A stretch of DNA of 64,000 nucleotides from Casuarina equisetifolia (taxonomy: Eukaryota; Streptophyta; Magnoliopsida; Fagales; Casuarinaceae). Below, piece by piece: positions 39,910-52,201 of the stretch (position 1 is its first letter; every line of letters starts with the position of its first letter). Location: contig CM052362.1 in assembly GCA_028551475.1 (NCBI GenBank), positions 20,814,021-20,878,020 on the forward strand. Direction: 5' to 3'. The translations under genes were made by a program, and so were the position numbers. The notes beneath the pieces were generated by a model. The model was given only the letters and a program-made list of their open reading frames with translations. It had not been told where the DNA came from and searched no databases.

Positions 39910-42900
39910 TCAAGTTGATTCACTTGATTCAACTGATTGAATTGATGAATGAGTTTGACTCAAATTCCTTACATCATCTGTTAGAAAAGGTTTTGGAGGT
40001 ATTTGTAAGTGTCCAACATCTCTTCCAAACATTTGGACAACTTCTTTCATTGAAGGGCGATCACTAGGCTTCATTTGAATACACCATAAAGCAATTGTGA
40101 TCATCTTTTTAAACATTTTGTTATCCTCTTCGGCAACATCTTCCATTTCTACCTTTTTTTCACCATATAACTGGTCATAAACCCAAGAAGGAAAGTAAAT
40201 TTGGCTTGAATTGTTTGCAAATGCATTTAGGTTCTTTCTTTTACCAGACATTTCCATCAACAACATTCCAAAACTATAAACATCAGCTTTGTATGAGATA
40301 CCTCCAATATTTTTATAAAATAACTCAGGAGCCATATATCCTAATGTCCCTCTTACAGCAGTTAAAGAAACAATACTATCATTTACTGCATATAATTTTG
40401 CTAGGCCAAAGTCAGAAACCTTAGGGTTAAGATTTTCGTCTAGAAGAATATTGTGTGGCTTGATATCAAAATGTAAAATTTGCATCTCACACCCTTGATG
40501 TAGATATTCAATTCCACGAGCCACTCCTAATGCTATATCAAAAATCTTGTCATAGCTTAAAATGGTATTTACTTCTGGTGAAAATATGTATGTATTTAGG
40601 GAACCATTGGGCATGAACTCATATACAAGAGCTTGCTTCAATCCTTCAACACAAAAGCCAATTAGTTGCACCACATTAACATGGTGAATCCTTCCAATGG
40701 TTGCAACTTCATTTATAAAGTCTTGCCCATTAGCTTTGGACTTATCTAACACTTTTATAGCCACAACACGACCACTTCGAAGTGTTCCTTTAAATACAGT
40801 ACCAAAACCTCCTTCACCCAATTTGTCCTTAAAACCTTTAGTAATATTCTTAATATCTGAGTAAGAGTATCTTATTGGTAGGAGGTTATTATGATTATGT
40901 AAAAATTCTTCAATGACATCATATGCAGACAAATGCCTTCTGTACCATTTATATATCAAGAATGCAACCATAAATGGAGCCCCAAGTACCATTTTTGCTG
41001 CTTGGTGGTATAGTCCTACTGAAGAACATCAACAACATAGAGTGTAAGAGACTATATATCGTTGCATTGCTATCACTTTTTTTTTTTCCTTTGTAATGTA
41101 GTTATAGCTCAACACATTTCATTCTAGATCGTAGTGATTAACCACAAAAAGTGTTATTATTTTTGTATAAATTGCATTGATATTCTCATATTGGTAGTTT
41201 GTTTAATTGATGTTTTGTAGTCTAAAGAATAATATGCCAAAAAGGAAAATAAAATAAAATTGTAACTTCTTACCAGAAACCACGGTAAGTAACAGCTGCA
41301 GTACTATTCCAACAGTTAGGGCTGCAATGAAGAAAACAATTGATCAGAATAAATTGCATAAATAACTCTCACTAGGACCCATACTTAAAAAAACCAATTA
41401 AAATTCAGCAATATAAACCTCTAGACTTTGTACTTTTGGGCTTTAAATTGGGTTGAGGTTACTTCGACAAACTTTAGTGAAGTAGTAGAATAAAGTTGAT
41501 AAGAAGATAATTTCTGAAGAAATTTATACTTTTGACTTCCTCGTGATTTTAAAAAATCTAAATGGAACCTAAAATTTTGTGATCAACAACCCAAGGATGA
41601 TTGATTTAACTCCATATCATCATGTCATTCTAACTATTGTGTGTATAACTTTTGATATTGAAACCTTACCTCTGCCATGTATACTATGGGCGTTATCTAT
41701 TCCTGATCAAAGAAAAAACAAATGTAAGTGTTTGGAAACTGAAAATACATACTCAACATTTCTTTTCAAACGTAAAATCTTTTGCCGTAACATCAGTAAT
41801 TTTTCATCTGGCTTTTACGTTGAAAACATTTTTGTAGTTCACATTACACGGAATGATTTGTTCATTGAGAAAAAGGATTAAAAAGTTAATCCACAATCAA
41901 AAGAATGATGATGGTTCTTACCCGCTTTCCACACCTGTAGTTTCCTTGTAATGTCTGCAATATCAAAAAATAAATCCATAAATAATTTGGAACGGGTGAG
42001 TTACTGATTTCAAAAGTCTATGGCACCAAATAAAATTGCATAAATAGCTTTCCGTATGCGCCATGTTTGGCATCGGAGTCTGTTGAGTTCGTGTCTACGC
42101 CTTTTAGGTTATAAAAAGTAATTAATGTGTTGGTTTGCATTGAATGGCCTTTATTATCTCGGAAAAAATAAAGCACGGAAAAGCCTTACCTTGCACTTTC
42201 CAGTAGAGTGCCCGAGGGGATTCTGATTTGACAAAAAAAAGATCAACGTGAGAGTTTAAAAAGTCAAGTCATTACGCTGTTAAAAGAAATATTATATATG
42301 CTAGTATGTCATATTACCTAGTTATGGTATTTAGTATGCGCCAAAAAGCTTTGTTTAAAAGAAGTTTAGGTTGAAGCTAAAAGAAAGAATCCATGGGATA
42401 TGGGATGATCTTGATCTAAATCAGGCATAAGAGGAATAAGAAATGGAAAAATATTATGAGAATTCGGGCCATTCTCATTCTTTACTTCCCACCTTTAATT
42501 TCAAGATATTTGCACCAATCATGAGAATTCGGGCCTTCGAGGACGCACTCGCCACCAACTGCGAAATTATTACAACGAGCTTGGGCCCATGAGAGCTTAA
42601 AACCTTGAGCCAGTTGATCGTAGAATTCCGTACACGTACTCGGGAAATATTCTTGCCCCCATCTCCGTGATATTTGCTCCACTTGGCACAAATCCTCCAG
42701 ATCTTCTAAAGTCGGATCCACAAGAAGATACTGATATATCTTGCAATGGGATGCAGAAGACTTGGAGAAATAAACTCCATTATCGAAGCAAGTAGGCGTA
42801 CCCCAATAACCCCGAGAAGTCGCTGGCTTTTCGCACTTCACCAAAACCACAGAAGACTGAAACCAAAAGTTTTCGTACAAAAGTCCAATCCAGTGAGAAG

Positions 42901-43315
42901 AATAACCACAAGAGACATTTATCTTCTCTGGATAATCCAGGGTGTATGGATCCTCCGAGGTGAAATTAGGTCGGACTAAAGAATACGGAGAGATAAAGGT
43001 GCCATTTCTCTCCTGAATACTTGACTCTACAACTCGGATTGTGTAGTCAGTGTAATTGATTTCCTGTACGTAGTACTTTCTAGAATGTAAGTACAACACT
43101 GAATGGTTATTCTCGCATCCCAGAGTATACCTTTGATCCCCGCAGTCCACTGGATCGCTCTCTAACCGAAACGGATCGCTTATGTTACGGATGTTGCCGC
43201 AGGAAGAAGGAGCACAGTGATGACGACTATCATCGGCACTGGAAGCTTCACGGAGTAGGCCAAGAACAGCAATTAGGACCTTGAGTCCAGCAGGAAAGAG
43301 TGTTCCTCTTGCCAT
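39910..43315 (-). CDS. LRK10L-type receptor kinase A (GUB_WAK ectodomain)
   Basis: A plasma-membrane receptor-like kinase of the rust-resistance LRK10-like family. Six exons join in phase to 692 residues: 43315-42493, 42222-42190, 41954-41922, 41702-41670, 41321-41274, 41018-39910. A signal peptide ([20 protein letters not shown]) is followed by a GUB_WAK_bind region ([30 protein letters not shown]) and a WAK-associated C-terminal Cys region ([19 protein letters not shown]). Small exons then encode the stalk, and [16 protein letters not shown] forms the membrane span. The kinase has [12 protein letters not shown], invariant Lys at about 412 (VAIK), [12 protein letters not shown] (about 506; non-RD), DFG at about 526 and GYMAPE. 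An in-frame upstream ATG at 43399 would add 28 residues and spoil the signal peptide, so 43315 is preferred. It is divergent from kinase B. Confidence 0.88.
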
Positions 43316-44316
43316 TGAGAGAGAGAGAGAGAGGATGATGCGAGAGGGTAAAGCTTCCGCAATCCCCAGCTCTATTGGAAACCTTAAAAGAGAGAGCACT
43401 TTCCGAGATGGCTGAAGCAGATGGCCAACAAGAAGGCCTCCTTAAAAGGACAAGATTCAAAATTTTAAGAAGAAGAAAACAGAGCATTGACTCGCAGTTT
43501 CGTAGAAGACTCGCTGGCGAGACCCAAGTCTGCAATTATGTTCCCAAACACTAGTGATGACCAAGCGGGTATTATTTTCACCGTGAATTAAGAAGATAGC
43601 GAAGGTTTATCGTCGAAGGAGATATATGAAAATTTCCCTCATAATCAATCTTCAAAATAAATAAACAATAATTCACCCCCATATGGTCAAACCACATAAT
43701 CATGTTAAGAATCGCCTATTAGTTTCTACAATTGTTTTCAATTTGTATACTACGTAGGGAATAACACATTATGAATGTTTAAACTTTTTTCTAAAACTAT
43801 GATTAGAAACTAGAGAAAAATTATACGAATTATTTTCAATTTTTTATTTCACTAGATCAAAAATTAATAATTTCAATAACTGATAATCTTTGAAAGAAGT
43901 TTATCCAAACGATTTTACAAATAAAAATTATTTATGGCGATCTAGGGGCGCTACTTTGCTGGGGGCAATGGCCACAAATAGCTTGTTATTTCTGAAGTTG
44001 AGCAGTCACCATCACCACAGAGGTCCATGAAAAGTTTCCTCGAAATCTACTTACTCTTGAAAAATGAGAGTAATCACCATCATCACACAGGTCCAGGAGA
44101 AGTTCCCTCAAAATTTACTTTCATCACCACACAAGGTCCATAGGAAGTTCTCTCGAAATTTACTTACTCTTGAAAAGTAAGAGCAGTTACTATCACCATG
44201 CAGGTCCACGAAATTTCCCTTGAAATGTACTCACTCTTAAAAAGTGAGAGGTCTTTGTTGATAAAGCTTAGACGAGACACTTGAGAGGCTGAGAAACCTT
44301 CCACACTAGAACAGAG
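43316..44316. promoter_or_regulatory. Shared divergent promoter region of kinases A and B
   Basis: One kilobase separates the two start codons, which face away from each other. A short GA run precedes the ATG of A, and a tandem minisatellite lies toward B. No further element is certain. Confidence 0.55.
44001..44250. repeat. Tandem minisatellite in the A/B promoter
   Basis: About four copies of a 50-70 bp unit: CACCATCACCACA, then AGGTCCA, then GAAGTT/CCCTCGAAATTTACTTACTCTTGAAAA-like text (split here by variation) and a closing GAGAG. Copies start near 44,001, 44,071, 44,121 and 44,183; the second is shorter. It ends about 66 bases before the ATG of B, so it probably overlaps the core promoter or leader. 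Confidence 0.85.
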
Positions 44317-46921
44317 ATGGATGTTTGCTTAGAAATGGTGATCTTTCTCCTTTTCTTGTTTGTGGCTTTCGTGAGCGGCCTTGGGGAAGGCCAAAATGGG
44401 TGCCATGATTCACAGTGTGGAGCCCATGCCGTCCGATTTCCCTTCCGACTTGACAGCCAGCCAGACTACTGTGGGTACCCTGGTTTCCATCTCTCCTGTA
44501 CGGAAACAAATGATACGGTGCTCGAGCTGCCGATTTCAGTAAAGTTCTTTGTCAAAGATATTGACTACACTTCTCAGGTAATTCAATTACGAGATCCAGA
44601 TCGGTGTTTGCTAAGGCAGCTTCGAGGGGTCAATTTATCTTCCTCACCTTTTTTGTACAATAAAGATGGAGATGAAGAAGAAGTTTTCTTAGCAAACTTT
44701 ACCGTTCTCAAATGTCCCGTAAGAGAAATCAAGAAAAACTATACGAACCGTTGTCTTAGCGGTCCTGGCTATGAATTATATCACTTCGAGTCTAACAGTC
44801 CCGTCGATGAGTACATTTTATCTTGTACAAAGATGTATACTCTTCGATCAATTCCAACGAAAATAGTGGACGGGTTTGTTTTCACATCATTTCCAGAATT
44901 TCGAGAAAGACATGTTGACAAGCAAATTCTAGAATTGAAGTGGTCCAGCCCACACTGCGGACTCTGTGAAGCAAAAGGCAAGAAATGCAGATGGAAGAAG
45001 AATAGCACTGAATCAGAAACAGAATGCTTCCAGGGAGACGCTAAAGGTATTGCCTTCTATCCAATTCTTCACGGTTTTCTTGCCAACATTATTGCTTTGG
45101 TCAAGCTTATCACGTAGATGCTCCTCTGCGATGGCGGATTCCCTGCCCCGCTGATTCACTCATTTAGGTAAAGAAAAGATGAAAAACCTAGGACTTACCA
45201 TTTCCGGTTTCTCTTTTTTTTCAAAGAATTTCATTTCAGTGGCTCGAATGATAAAATTTCATTGCAGGCATCAACTTTTCTATCAACTTCTGGGCAGTAT
45301 TTGATTAAGATGAATGAGTGATTAAGGGAAGCTTACTTAGTTAGCTAATTTAAAAAGTAAAACAGGCCAGTTACGATGGCGTTGGCCGGAGATAACTTCG
45401 TTAGGTTCGATCAGAGAGGAACATCATTCTAGAAAATTAATCAGGCATGTGTTGGTAAAGAATTTTATTAGGCCATGTAGCTCTCTCCCCAAGAGGACTT
45501 CCATGAATGTTTGGAGACCTAGTAGAAGATAATTTTCTTACAATGATCGAATATAAATGGTCAATTGAGGAAAGATCTTTGCGTAGCCCTTGATCCATAT
45601 CGTCTCGTCTTTGTCCGATTTTTCTATTTTCAAAATAAAGAATTGTGATTGTGTTTATAACATAGCTATTAGTAGCAATTCTCAACCATTCTTTATTCTG
45701 TCATTTTTTACAGATGCATCGTTAAAGTGGGTGATTACTGGTGAGTTATGTCTGCAAATTTGGAATTTTCATTTGTATGGTGATAGAAGTTATTGACTCG
45801 TAGATGGTCAACATGCAGGTGTAATTTTCAGTGTGTTTCTATTACTTCTAGCAACCTTTGCTCTCTACTATGCTTATAGCCGTGGCAAAACAGAAGGAGA
45901 AAATCAAGCAAAAATTGAAATTTTTTTAGAGGATTATAGAAATTTTAAGCCCACAAGATACTCATATGTTGACATCAAGAGGATTACGAATCAATTCAGT
46001 CAAAAGTTAGGCCAAGGAGCTTATGGAACAGTGTTTAAAGGAAAACTTTCCAATGAAGTCCATGTTGCTGTAAAGATTCTAAATACTTCCAAGGGAAATG
46101 GAGAAGAATTCATAAATGAAGTAGGAACAATGGGTAAGATCCACCATATTAATGTGGTTCGCTTAGTTGGCTTTTGTGCTGATGGATTTAGACGAGCTTT
46201 AGTTTATGAATTTTTACCAAATGGCTCCCTTTTCAAGTTCATATCTTTAGCAAGCATTAAGGACAATCACCTTAATTGGGACAAGTTGCAAGATATTGCT
46301 TTTGGTGTAGCAAAAGGAATTGAATATCTTCACCAAGGATGTGATCAACGAATCCTTCATTTTGATATCAAACCTCAAAACATTTTGCTAGACGAGAATT
46401 TCAATCCAAAAATATCTGATTTTGGTCTTTCCAAATTGTGTTCCAAGGATCAAAGTATAGTATCTATGACTACGGTTAAGGGAACCATTGGTTACATTGC
46501 ACCTGAAGTGTTTTCTAGAAACTTTGGAAATGTGTCTTACAAATCAGATGTGTATAGCTTTGGAATGTTGTTGCTTGAAATAGTTGGTGGAAGGAAAAAC
46601 ATTGATGATAAGTTAGAGAACACTAATCAAGTTTATTTTCCCGAATGGATCTACAATTTCTTAGAACAAAGAGAAGATTTACGAATCTTTATTGATAATG
46701 ATGAAGATGCTAAAATTGCAAAGAAACTTGCAATTGTGGGACTTTGGTGCATCCAATGGTACCCTATGGATCGTCCCTCTATGAAAATTGTGATTCAAAT
46801 GTTGGAAGAAGAAGGAGATAAGTTAACTATGCCTCCTAATCCCTTTTGCCCTATAGGTCTTTCAAAGGTCAATGTAAGAGCCTTAAATCATGACTTAGAA
46901 GTCATCCCAGAATCAGATTAA
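44317..46921 (+). CDS. LRK10L-type receptor kinase B (rust-resistance Lr10-like)
   Basis: A receptor-like kinase, 619 residues from three exons in phase: 44317-45046, 45714-45740 (27 nt), 45819-46921. The signal peptide (MDVCLEMVIFLLFLFVAF) leads to a GUB_WAK-like ectodomain of a different subtype from A, related to those of ATL20/22 RING proteins and Lr10-type kinases (CHDSQCGAHAVRFPFRLDSQ; CLLRQLRGVNLSSSPF; CGLCEAKGKKCRWKKN). The membrane span VIFSVFLLLLATFALYYAY starts at about residue 254. The kinase carries LGQGAYGTVFKG, VAVK, HFDIKPQNILLD (non-RD), SDFGLSK and GYIAPE, ending GLSKVNVRALNHDLEVIPES. All motifs are intact. It is transcribed divergently from A; co-expression is plausible but inferred. 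Confidence 0.9.
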
Positions 46922-47984
46922 GTGTATGAAAGCTTGATGTTGCAATACCAATGCACAAATCATCTATCTTGTACTTAAAAGAACTTATTGATCTTATAAT
47001 TAATGTAGGGAGCTCTATCTTTTCTTGTTTTAGCCTACGAGCAATTTTTGTTTTTTGGTTGTCCTTTTGTTTCCTCTATTTTCTTTCCCTTTTAGATATT
47101 TTTTTTTGTTTTTAATGATAAAAAAGTTGGGTTGTAATATCAATTTTTTTTTGGTAAGAGATAGGCATTGCCACATGTGAATTCCCGTGCATGGTTTGGA
47201 TTTCACCAAACAAAAGTCACATATACAAAAAATATGATTATTAGACAATTTTTAAATGTAAAAAATGCTATTTCAAATTCATTAGTTAGTTTTTATATTG
47301 GACTTCAAGATTTTTAATATAATATTAAAGTCTAAGTTAATCTATTACAACTGCCATTCAACCTTAAGTTTTCAAACTATACTCAGTGTATGAGAAATAT
47401 CAATTCTATTTCATTCAACTTTGAGCTTAATATATGTTTGGTGAGTGAAAGAGTGTTAAGAATAAAAGTTTAACATAAAAAAAAAAGATTCATGAGTAAT
47501 TTTTAAATATAAAAAAATATCTCCTTAGCTTATTACCTAACTTTTGATTTAAGTTTTGTACTTTTTTATAAGGTTTACACCTTTGGCATAGTTGATGGCC
47601 TATTGCAAAATGAATATCTATGCTTTATCAATCATACACCTTGGATGTGTAGCTAAGCATATGTTTATATGCTATATCCTAGTTGTATGATTACTTGATC
47701 TTAATCATACATTATGGATGACTTCAACAACGATGGGAACTTAAAAAGTTGTGTTCAAGTAAGTTTCAAAGAAGGCTCATCTTGAATAATGTCATTAGCA
47801 TCCTTAATTCAAATCTAAGGCCAACTTCATAGACCGAATGTCATTATTACAAGCCTCCACTAATGCTAACTTTTTAGGTTTTTACTTTTTGCAAAAGGGG
47901 TTATGGATTTCTAATTGTATTACTTAATAGATTGAAAAATACAAAAAAAAAAAAAATCCAGAAATGATGATCTTTAAGAAGGAT
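46922..47984. repeat. 3' flank of kinase B, duplicated at 62,990-64,000
   Basis: AT-rich non-coding sequence whose order of words (AATACCAATGCACAAATCA, TCTTTTCTTGTTTTAGC, ATATCAATTCTA, TATATCCTA) recurs after kinase D. Noncoding similarity this long indicates block duplication of the locus. Confidence 0.75.
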
Positions 47985-50690
47985 AAACCTAATTTTATGG
48001 ACTACATAGATCAATTTCTTGTAAGCCGCACCCCATTGCCAACTAAACATAAACTTTGCTTAATGTGAAAAGGTAAAAAGTACTGCCATAACTCTTTTGA
48101 GTCCATTGCGTTATTGGCACATCTTTGAATGACTCGAGGTCAATGGCAATTAAGTCTCATCATTGTTTTATTTCACATTAATTTAGCTTTTTCGTGAAAT
48201 ATCCTTTCCTACCAAGTTGCCAAATAAATGTAAACTTTAAGTTCATTGCACCATTGGCACATCTTGGAATGACTACAACTCAATGGTGATTGAGGCCCAT
48301 CATTTGTCATAGTTAATTTTAGTTTGGCTTTTTCTTGAAATATTACTTCTTATCAAGTAGTCAAATAAATGTAAACTCTGGTGCACATGAAAAGGTAAAA
48401 AAGTCCTATCAAATCTCTTTTGAATTCATGGTGTGTGCAACATGTCTAGGATTGACTCTAAGTCAATAGTAATTGAGGCACATCATTGTCCTAGTTCATG
48501 CCAATTTGGCTTTTTCTTGAAATATCATCTCTTACCAAATTGTCAAATAAATATAAAGTTTGCCTCTAGTGAAAAGACAAGAAGTCCTAGCATAACTTTT
48601 TAAATTTTGAGTTTATAGAGTGATCAGCACATTAGGCATTGACTCCAAGTCAATGGTAATTAAGGCACATCATTGTCCTAGTTCATGCCAATTTGGCTTT
48701 TCCTTGAAATATTGTCTTTTACCAAATTATCAAATAAATGTAAACTTTGCTTCTAGTGAAAAGACAAGAAGTCCTAGCATAACTTTTTGAATTTTGAGTC
48801 TATGGTGTGGTCATCATGTCGGGCATTGACTCCAAGTCAATGGTGATTGAGGCACCTCATTGTCTTAGTTCATTCCAATTTGGCTTTTTCTTGAAATATC
48901 GTCTCTTACCAAATTGTCAAATAAATGTAAACTTTGCTTCTAGTGAAAAGACAAGAAGTCCAAGCATAACTTTTTGAATTTTGAGTCTATGGTGTGGTCA
49001 TCACGTCGGGCATTGACTCCAAGTCAATGGTGGTTGAGGCACATCATTGTCCTAGTTCATTCCAATTTGGCTTTTTCTTGAAATATCATCTCTTACCAAA
49101 TTGTCAAATAAATGTAAACTTTGCTTCTAGTGAAAAGACAAGAAGTCCTAGCATAACTTTTTGAATTTTTGAGTTTATGGTGTGGTCATCACGTCGGGCA
49201 TTGACTCCAAGTCAATGGTGATTGAGGCACATCATTGTCCTAGTTCATTCCAATTTGGCTTTTTCTTGAAATATCGTCTCTTACCAAATTGTCAAATAAA
49301 TGTAAACTTTGCTTCTTAGTGAAAATACAAGAAGTCTTGGAATAATTTTTTGAATTTTAAGTCTATGGTGTGATCCACATGTCAAGCATTGACTCCAAGT
49401 CAATGGTGATTAAGGCACATCATTGTCCTAGTTCATGTCAATTTGGCTTTTTCTTTTAATGTCACCTCTGCTATATTGTCAAATAAATGTAAACTTCACT
49501 TCTGAAAAGAAAAGAAGTCCTCGCATAACTTTTTGAATTTTGAGTCCATAGTGTGATTAGCACAGTTTAGGATTGACTCCAAGTCAATGGTGATTAAGGC
49601 ACATCATTGTCATAGTTTAGGCCAATTTGGCTTTTTCTTGAAATATCACACCCTAACAAATTGCCAAGTAAATATAAACTTTAATTTGTGTGAAAAGAAA
49701 AGAAGTCTTGGCATAAATTTTTTGAATTTTGAGTCCATGGTGTGATCAGCACGCCTTGAAATGACTCCAAGTCAATGGTGATTAAGTCCCATCATTGTCC
49801 TAATTCATGTCAATTTGGCTTTTTCTTGAAATATCACCTCCTACCAAATTGTCAAATAAATGTAAATTTTGTTTCATGTGAAAGGGAAAGAAGTCCTAGC
49901 ATAACTTTTTAAATTTTGAGTCCATGGTGTGATCCGTTGGATTTTGCTTTAAATATTGCATCCTAACAAATTGCCAAATAAATGTAAATTTTCTTTTTGT
50001 GTGAAAAGGAAAGAAATCTTTGCATAACTCTTTGAATTTTGGGTCCATGGTGTGATCAACACGTCTTGGAATGACTCCAAGTCAATGGTGATTAAGTTCT
50101 ATAATTGTCCTAATTCATGTCAATTTAACTTTTTCTTGAAATATCACTTCCTACCAAATTGCCAAATAAGTGCAAACTTTTTTTCATGTGAAAGGGAAAG
50201 AAGTCCTATCATAAATTTTTGAATTATGACTCCATGGTGTGATCAGCATGTCTAGAATTGACTCCAAGTCCATGGTGATTAAGGCACATGATTGTCCTAA
50301 TTCATACTAATTTGGTTTTTTCTTGAAATATTGCCTTTTACCAAATGGTCAAGTAAATGTAAACGATGATTCGTGTGAAAAGGAAGGAAATCTTAGCATA
50401 ACTTTTTGAATTTTGAGTTTATGGTGTGATTAGCACGTTTGGGATTGACTCCAAGTCAATGGTGATTAAGGCACATCATTGTCCTAATTCATGCTAATTT
50501 CTCTTTTTATTGTAATATCACCTTCTACCAAATTACCAAGTAAATGTAAACTTTGTCTCATGTGGAAAGAAAGGAAGTCCTATGTAACTTTTTTTGAGTT
50601 CATGGTGTGATTAGCACGTTTGGGATTGACTCCAAGCCAATGATGATTAATGCTCATTATTGTTGTAGTTCAACATTTAGAATAGAGAAA
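47985..50690. repeat. Tandem satellite, ~187-bp monomer, about 14 copies
   Basis: Successive copies of the word CAAATAAATGTAAACT (or close variants) start at 48544, 48731, 48918, 49104, 49293, 49480, 49665, 49853, 49975, 50163, 50350 and 50538. The spacing is 185-189 bp with one short unit of 122. Weaker copies precede at about 48,038, 48,231 and 48,362. The shared order per monomer is TGTAAACTTTG, GAAAAGACAAGAAGTCCTAG, CATAACTTTTTGAATTTTGA, TGGTGTG, an inverted-repeat core, CACATCATTGTCC, CAATTTGGCTTTTTCTTGAA. The core CATTGACT-CCA-AGTCAATG is a perfect 8-bp-arm inverted repeat in several monomers. There is no open frame. The middle copies (48.7-49.3 kb) are the most alike. Confidence 0.95.
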
Positions 50691-51475
50691 AAGGTAAAAA
50701 AAAAAATTAATGTAAGATTAATGTTTGTATAAAAGTGGAAAATTAAAAGAGAAATTTGAGTCTAATGTGATCTTCAAAGTATTTGTAGCTTTATAAAATA
50801 TCTATTAGTATGAATAGTTTAAGGAATTTAACAAGTCAAAGAAAAGAAGCAAGTAAGAAAAACTCTTATATTTTGCATGTCCAACGCGGTGGTCCTTTGA
50901 GTATTATCAAACATCTATTGATGAAATTGATGAAATTGATGGGAATGGTTGAAAGGAATTTGATAAGACATGGAAAAGAAGTAATTAAAGTCCCTCTATA
51001 TTGCAAAATTAAAGACATCAAGTGATATTTATAGCTAAAGAAATTCTATAGCACTATCATATTCAGACCATTCAACGTGCACACTTTATGGTCAACGTTC
51101 AAACGAGAAAGGAAGCAGTAACAATAATCTTTGTGTTCAAGTAGACAATCTAAGGAGAGAAAGGAATATTAGTATGGTCCTTAATGCACCGTGGAAATAG
51201 TCGATGGGGAATTTGGAAAAATGGGCCATGTAACGTTCAAGCTAGGCCATTTATAAGTGTAATCTACATAGAAGAACAATTTCGGCATGCTCAATTTAAG
51301 CGTGTAGAATGTCAAATATTAAATTTTGCAATTAAATTTTTTATTAATTTATTACTGAATTAACTAACTAAGTGACAAATACTTATATTGAGCAAGCTTT
51401 ACTATTAGGTTTCAGCAAGCATTATTAGTGGGCGTCAGCAGATGTTGGCTCTTGCCGTGACTAGTTTTAGATAGG
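50691..51475. other. Spacer right of the satellite
   Basis: AT-rich; a short frame at 50,810-51,025 has no recognisable domain. No gene supported. Confidence 0.5.
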
Positions 51476-51645
51476 ACAATGTTGTGGGCTTTAGAGCAGT
51501 TGTGAGACTGAATTCAGGAACTGGGTAGCGTCTCCTAGCTGGCAATTGCAAGCATATGGGGGGCAACAATGTTGTGGGCTTTAGAGCTTTGTGAGACTGA
51601 ATTCAGGAATTGGGTGGCGCCTCCTAGCCGGCGATTGCAAGCATA
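51476..51645. repeat. Two-copy tandem repeat of about 80 bp
   Basis: 51476-51556 and 51566-51645 share ACAATGTTGTGGGCTTTAGA through CTCCTAGC and ATTGCAAGCATA, with a few substitutions and a three-base gap. The period is 90 bp and non-coding. Confidence 0.85.
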
Positions 51646-51869
51646 AGATGCCTAGTCCCTCCAAAGCCAATGTTGATGGCTTAGCGTAAGCCTTCAGGAA
51701 TTCCTGGGCATAGCAAAGTAAGTTGAGCGTTGAGGTCTCAAGTTAAATTTTTAAGTCACTATTTAACTGAACTAAAAAACATTGCGATTAATCAAAACAG
51801 GAGACTTTTTTCCTCCATACAATCGAACTATACAGGTTCAAATCGCCAAAAAAGGAAGTAAAAAAAATC

Positions 51870-52201
51870 TCAGAAATCGGAGCAGCGACCGTTTCGCTCC
51901 CAATCGCCGTACCGAGTAGGCTCAGGTCCCCGGGGTCCACCGATCTCGCCGGCCTCTTTATTCACGAAGACGCCACCTTCCCCGTCGTTTTCATCTTCTG
52001 AATACCTTCCTTTTCTTTGCTTTCGAGATCTTTTTCGGTAGACTCTGCTCGTGGCTTATCAGACTTCTCTTCCACAGGATATGACTGCTGAGTCACGGAG
52101 CAGATGAGTCGGCTTACAGATTTCGACCGGGAGAGAGTTACCAGGTCGGATCGAGCGAGGGAGAGGGTTGCGAATAGACGGGGGAGATTGCTCGCCGCCA
52201 T
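51870..52201 (-). CDS. SDHAF4-like succinate dehydrogenase assembly factor, frameshifted
   Basis: A small mitochondrial protein of the DUF1674 family that binds flavinated SDHA during complex II assembly. The start at 52201 gives a presequence-like N terminus ([20 protein letters not shown], then RLICSVTQQ) and an acidic/basic middle. The conserved C terminus ([20 protein letters not shown], then ERNGRCSDF, stop at 51870) is complete but in another frame; the shift lies at about 51,996-52,010, where one base appears to be missing. No intron of usable size can bridge it. It is therefore either a sequencing/assembly error or a recent null allele. Similar in length to Arabidopsis At5g67490. Confidence 0.8.

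Noticed and set aside
47985..50690. Regular repeats resembling a CRISPR array
   Set aside because: The whole 187-bp unit repeats in tandem with no unique spacers, and this is a plant nuclear genome.
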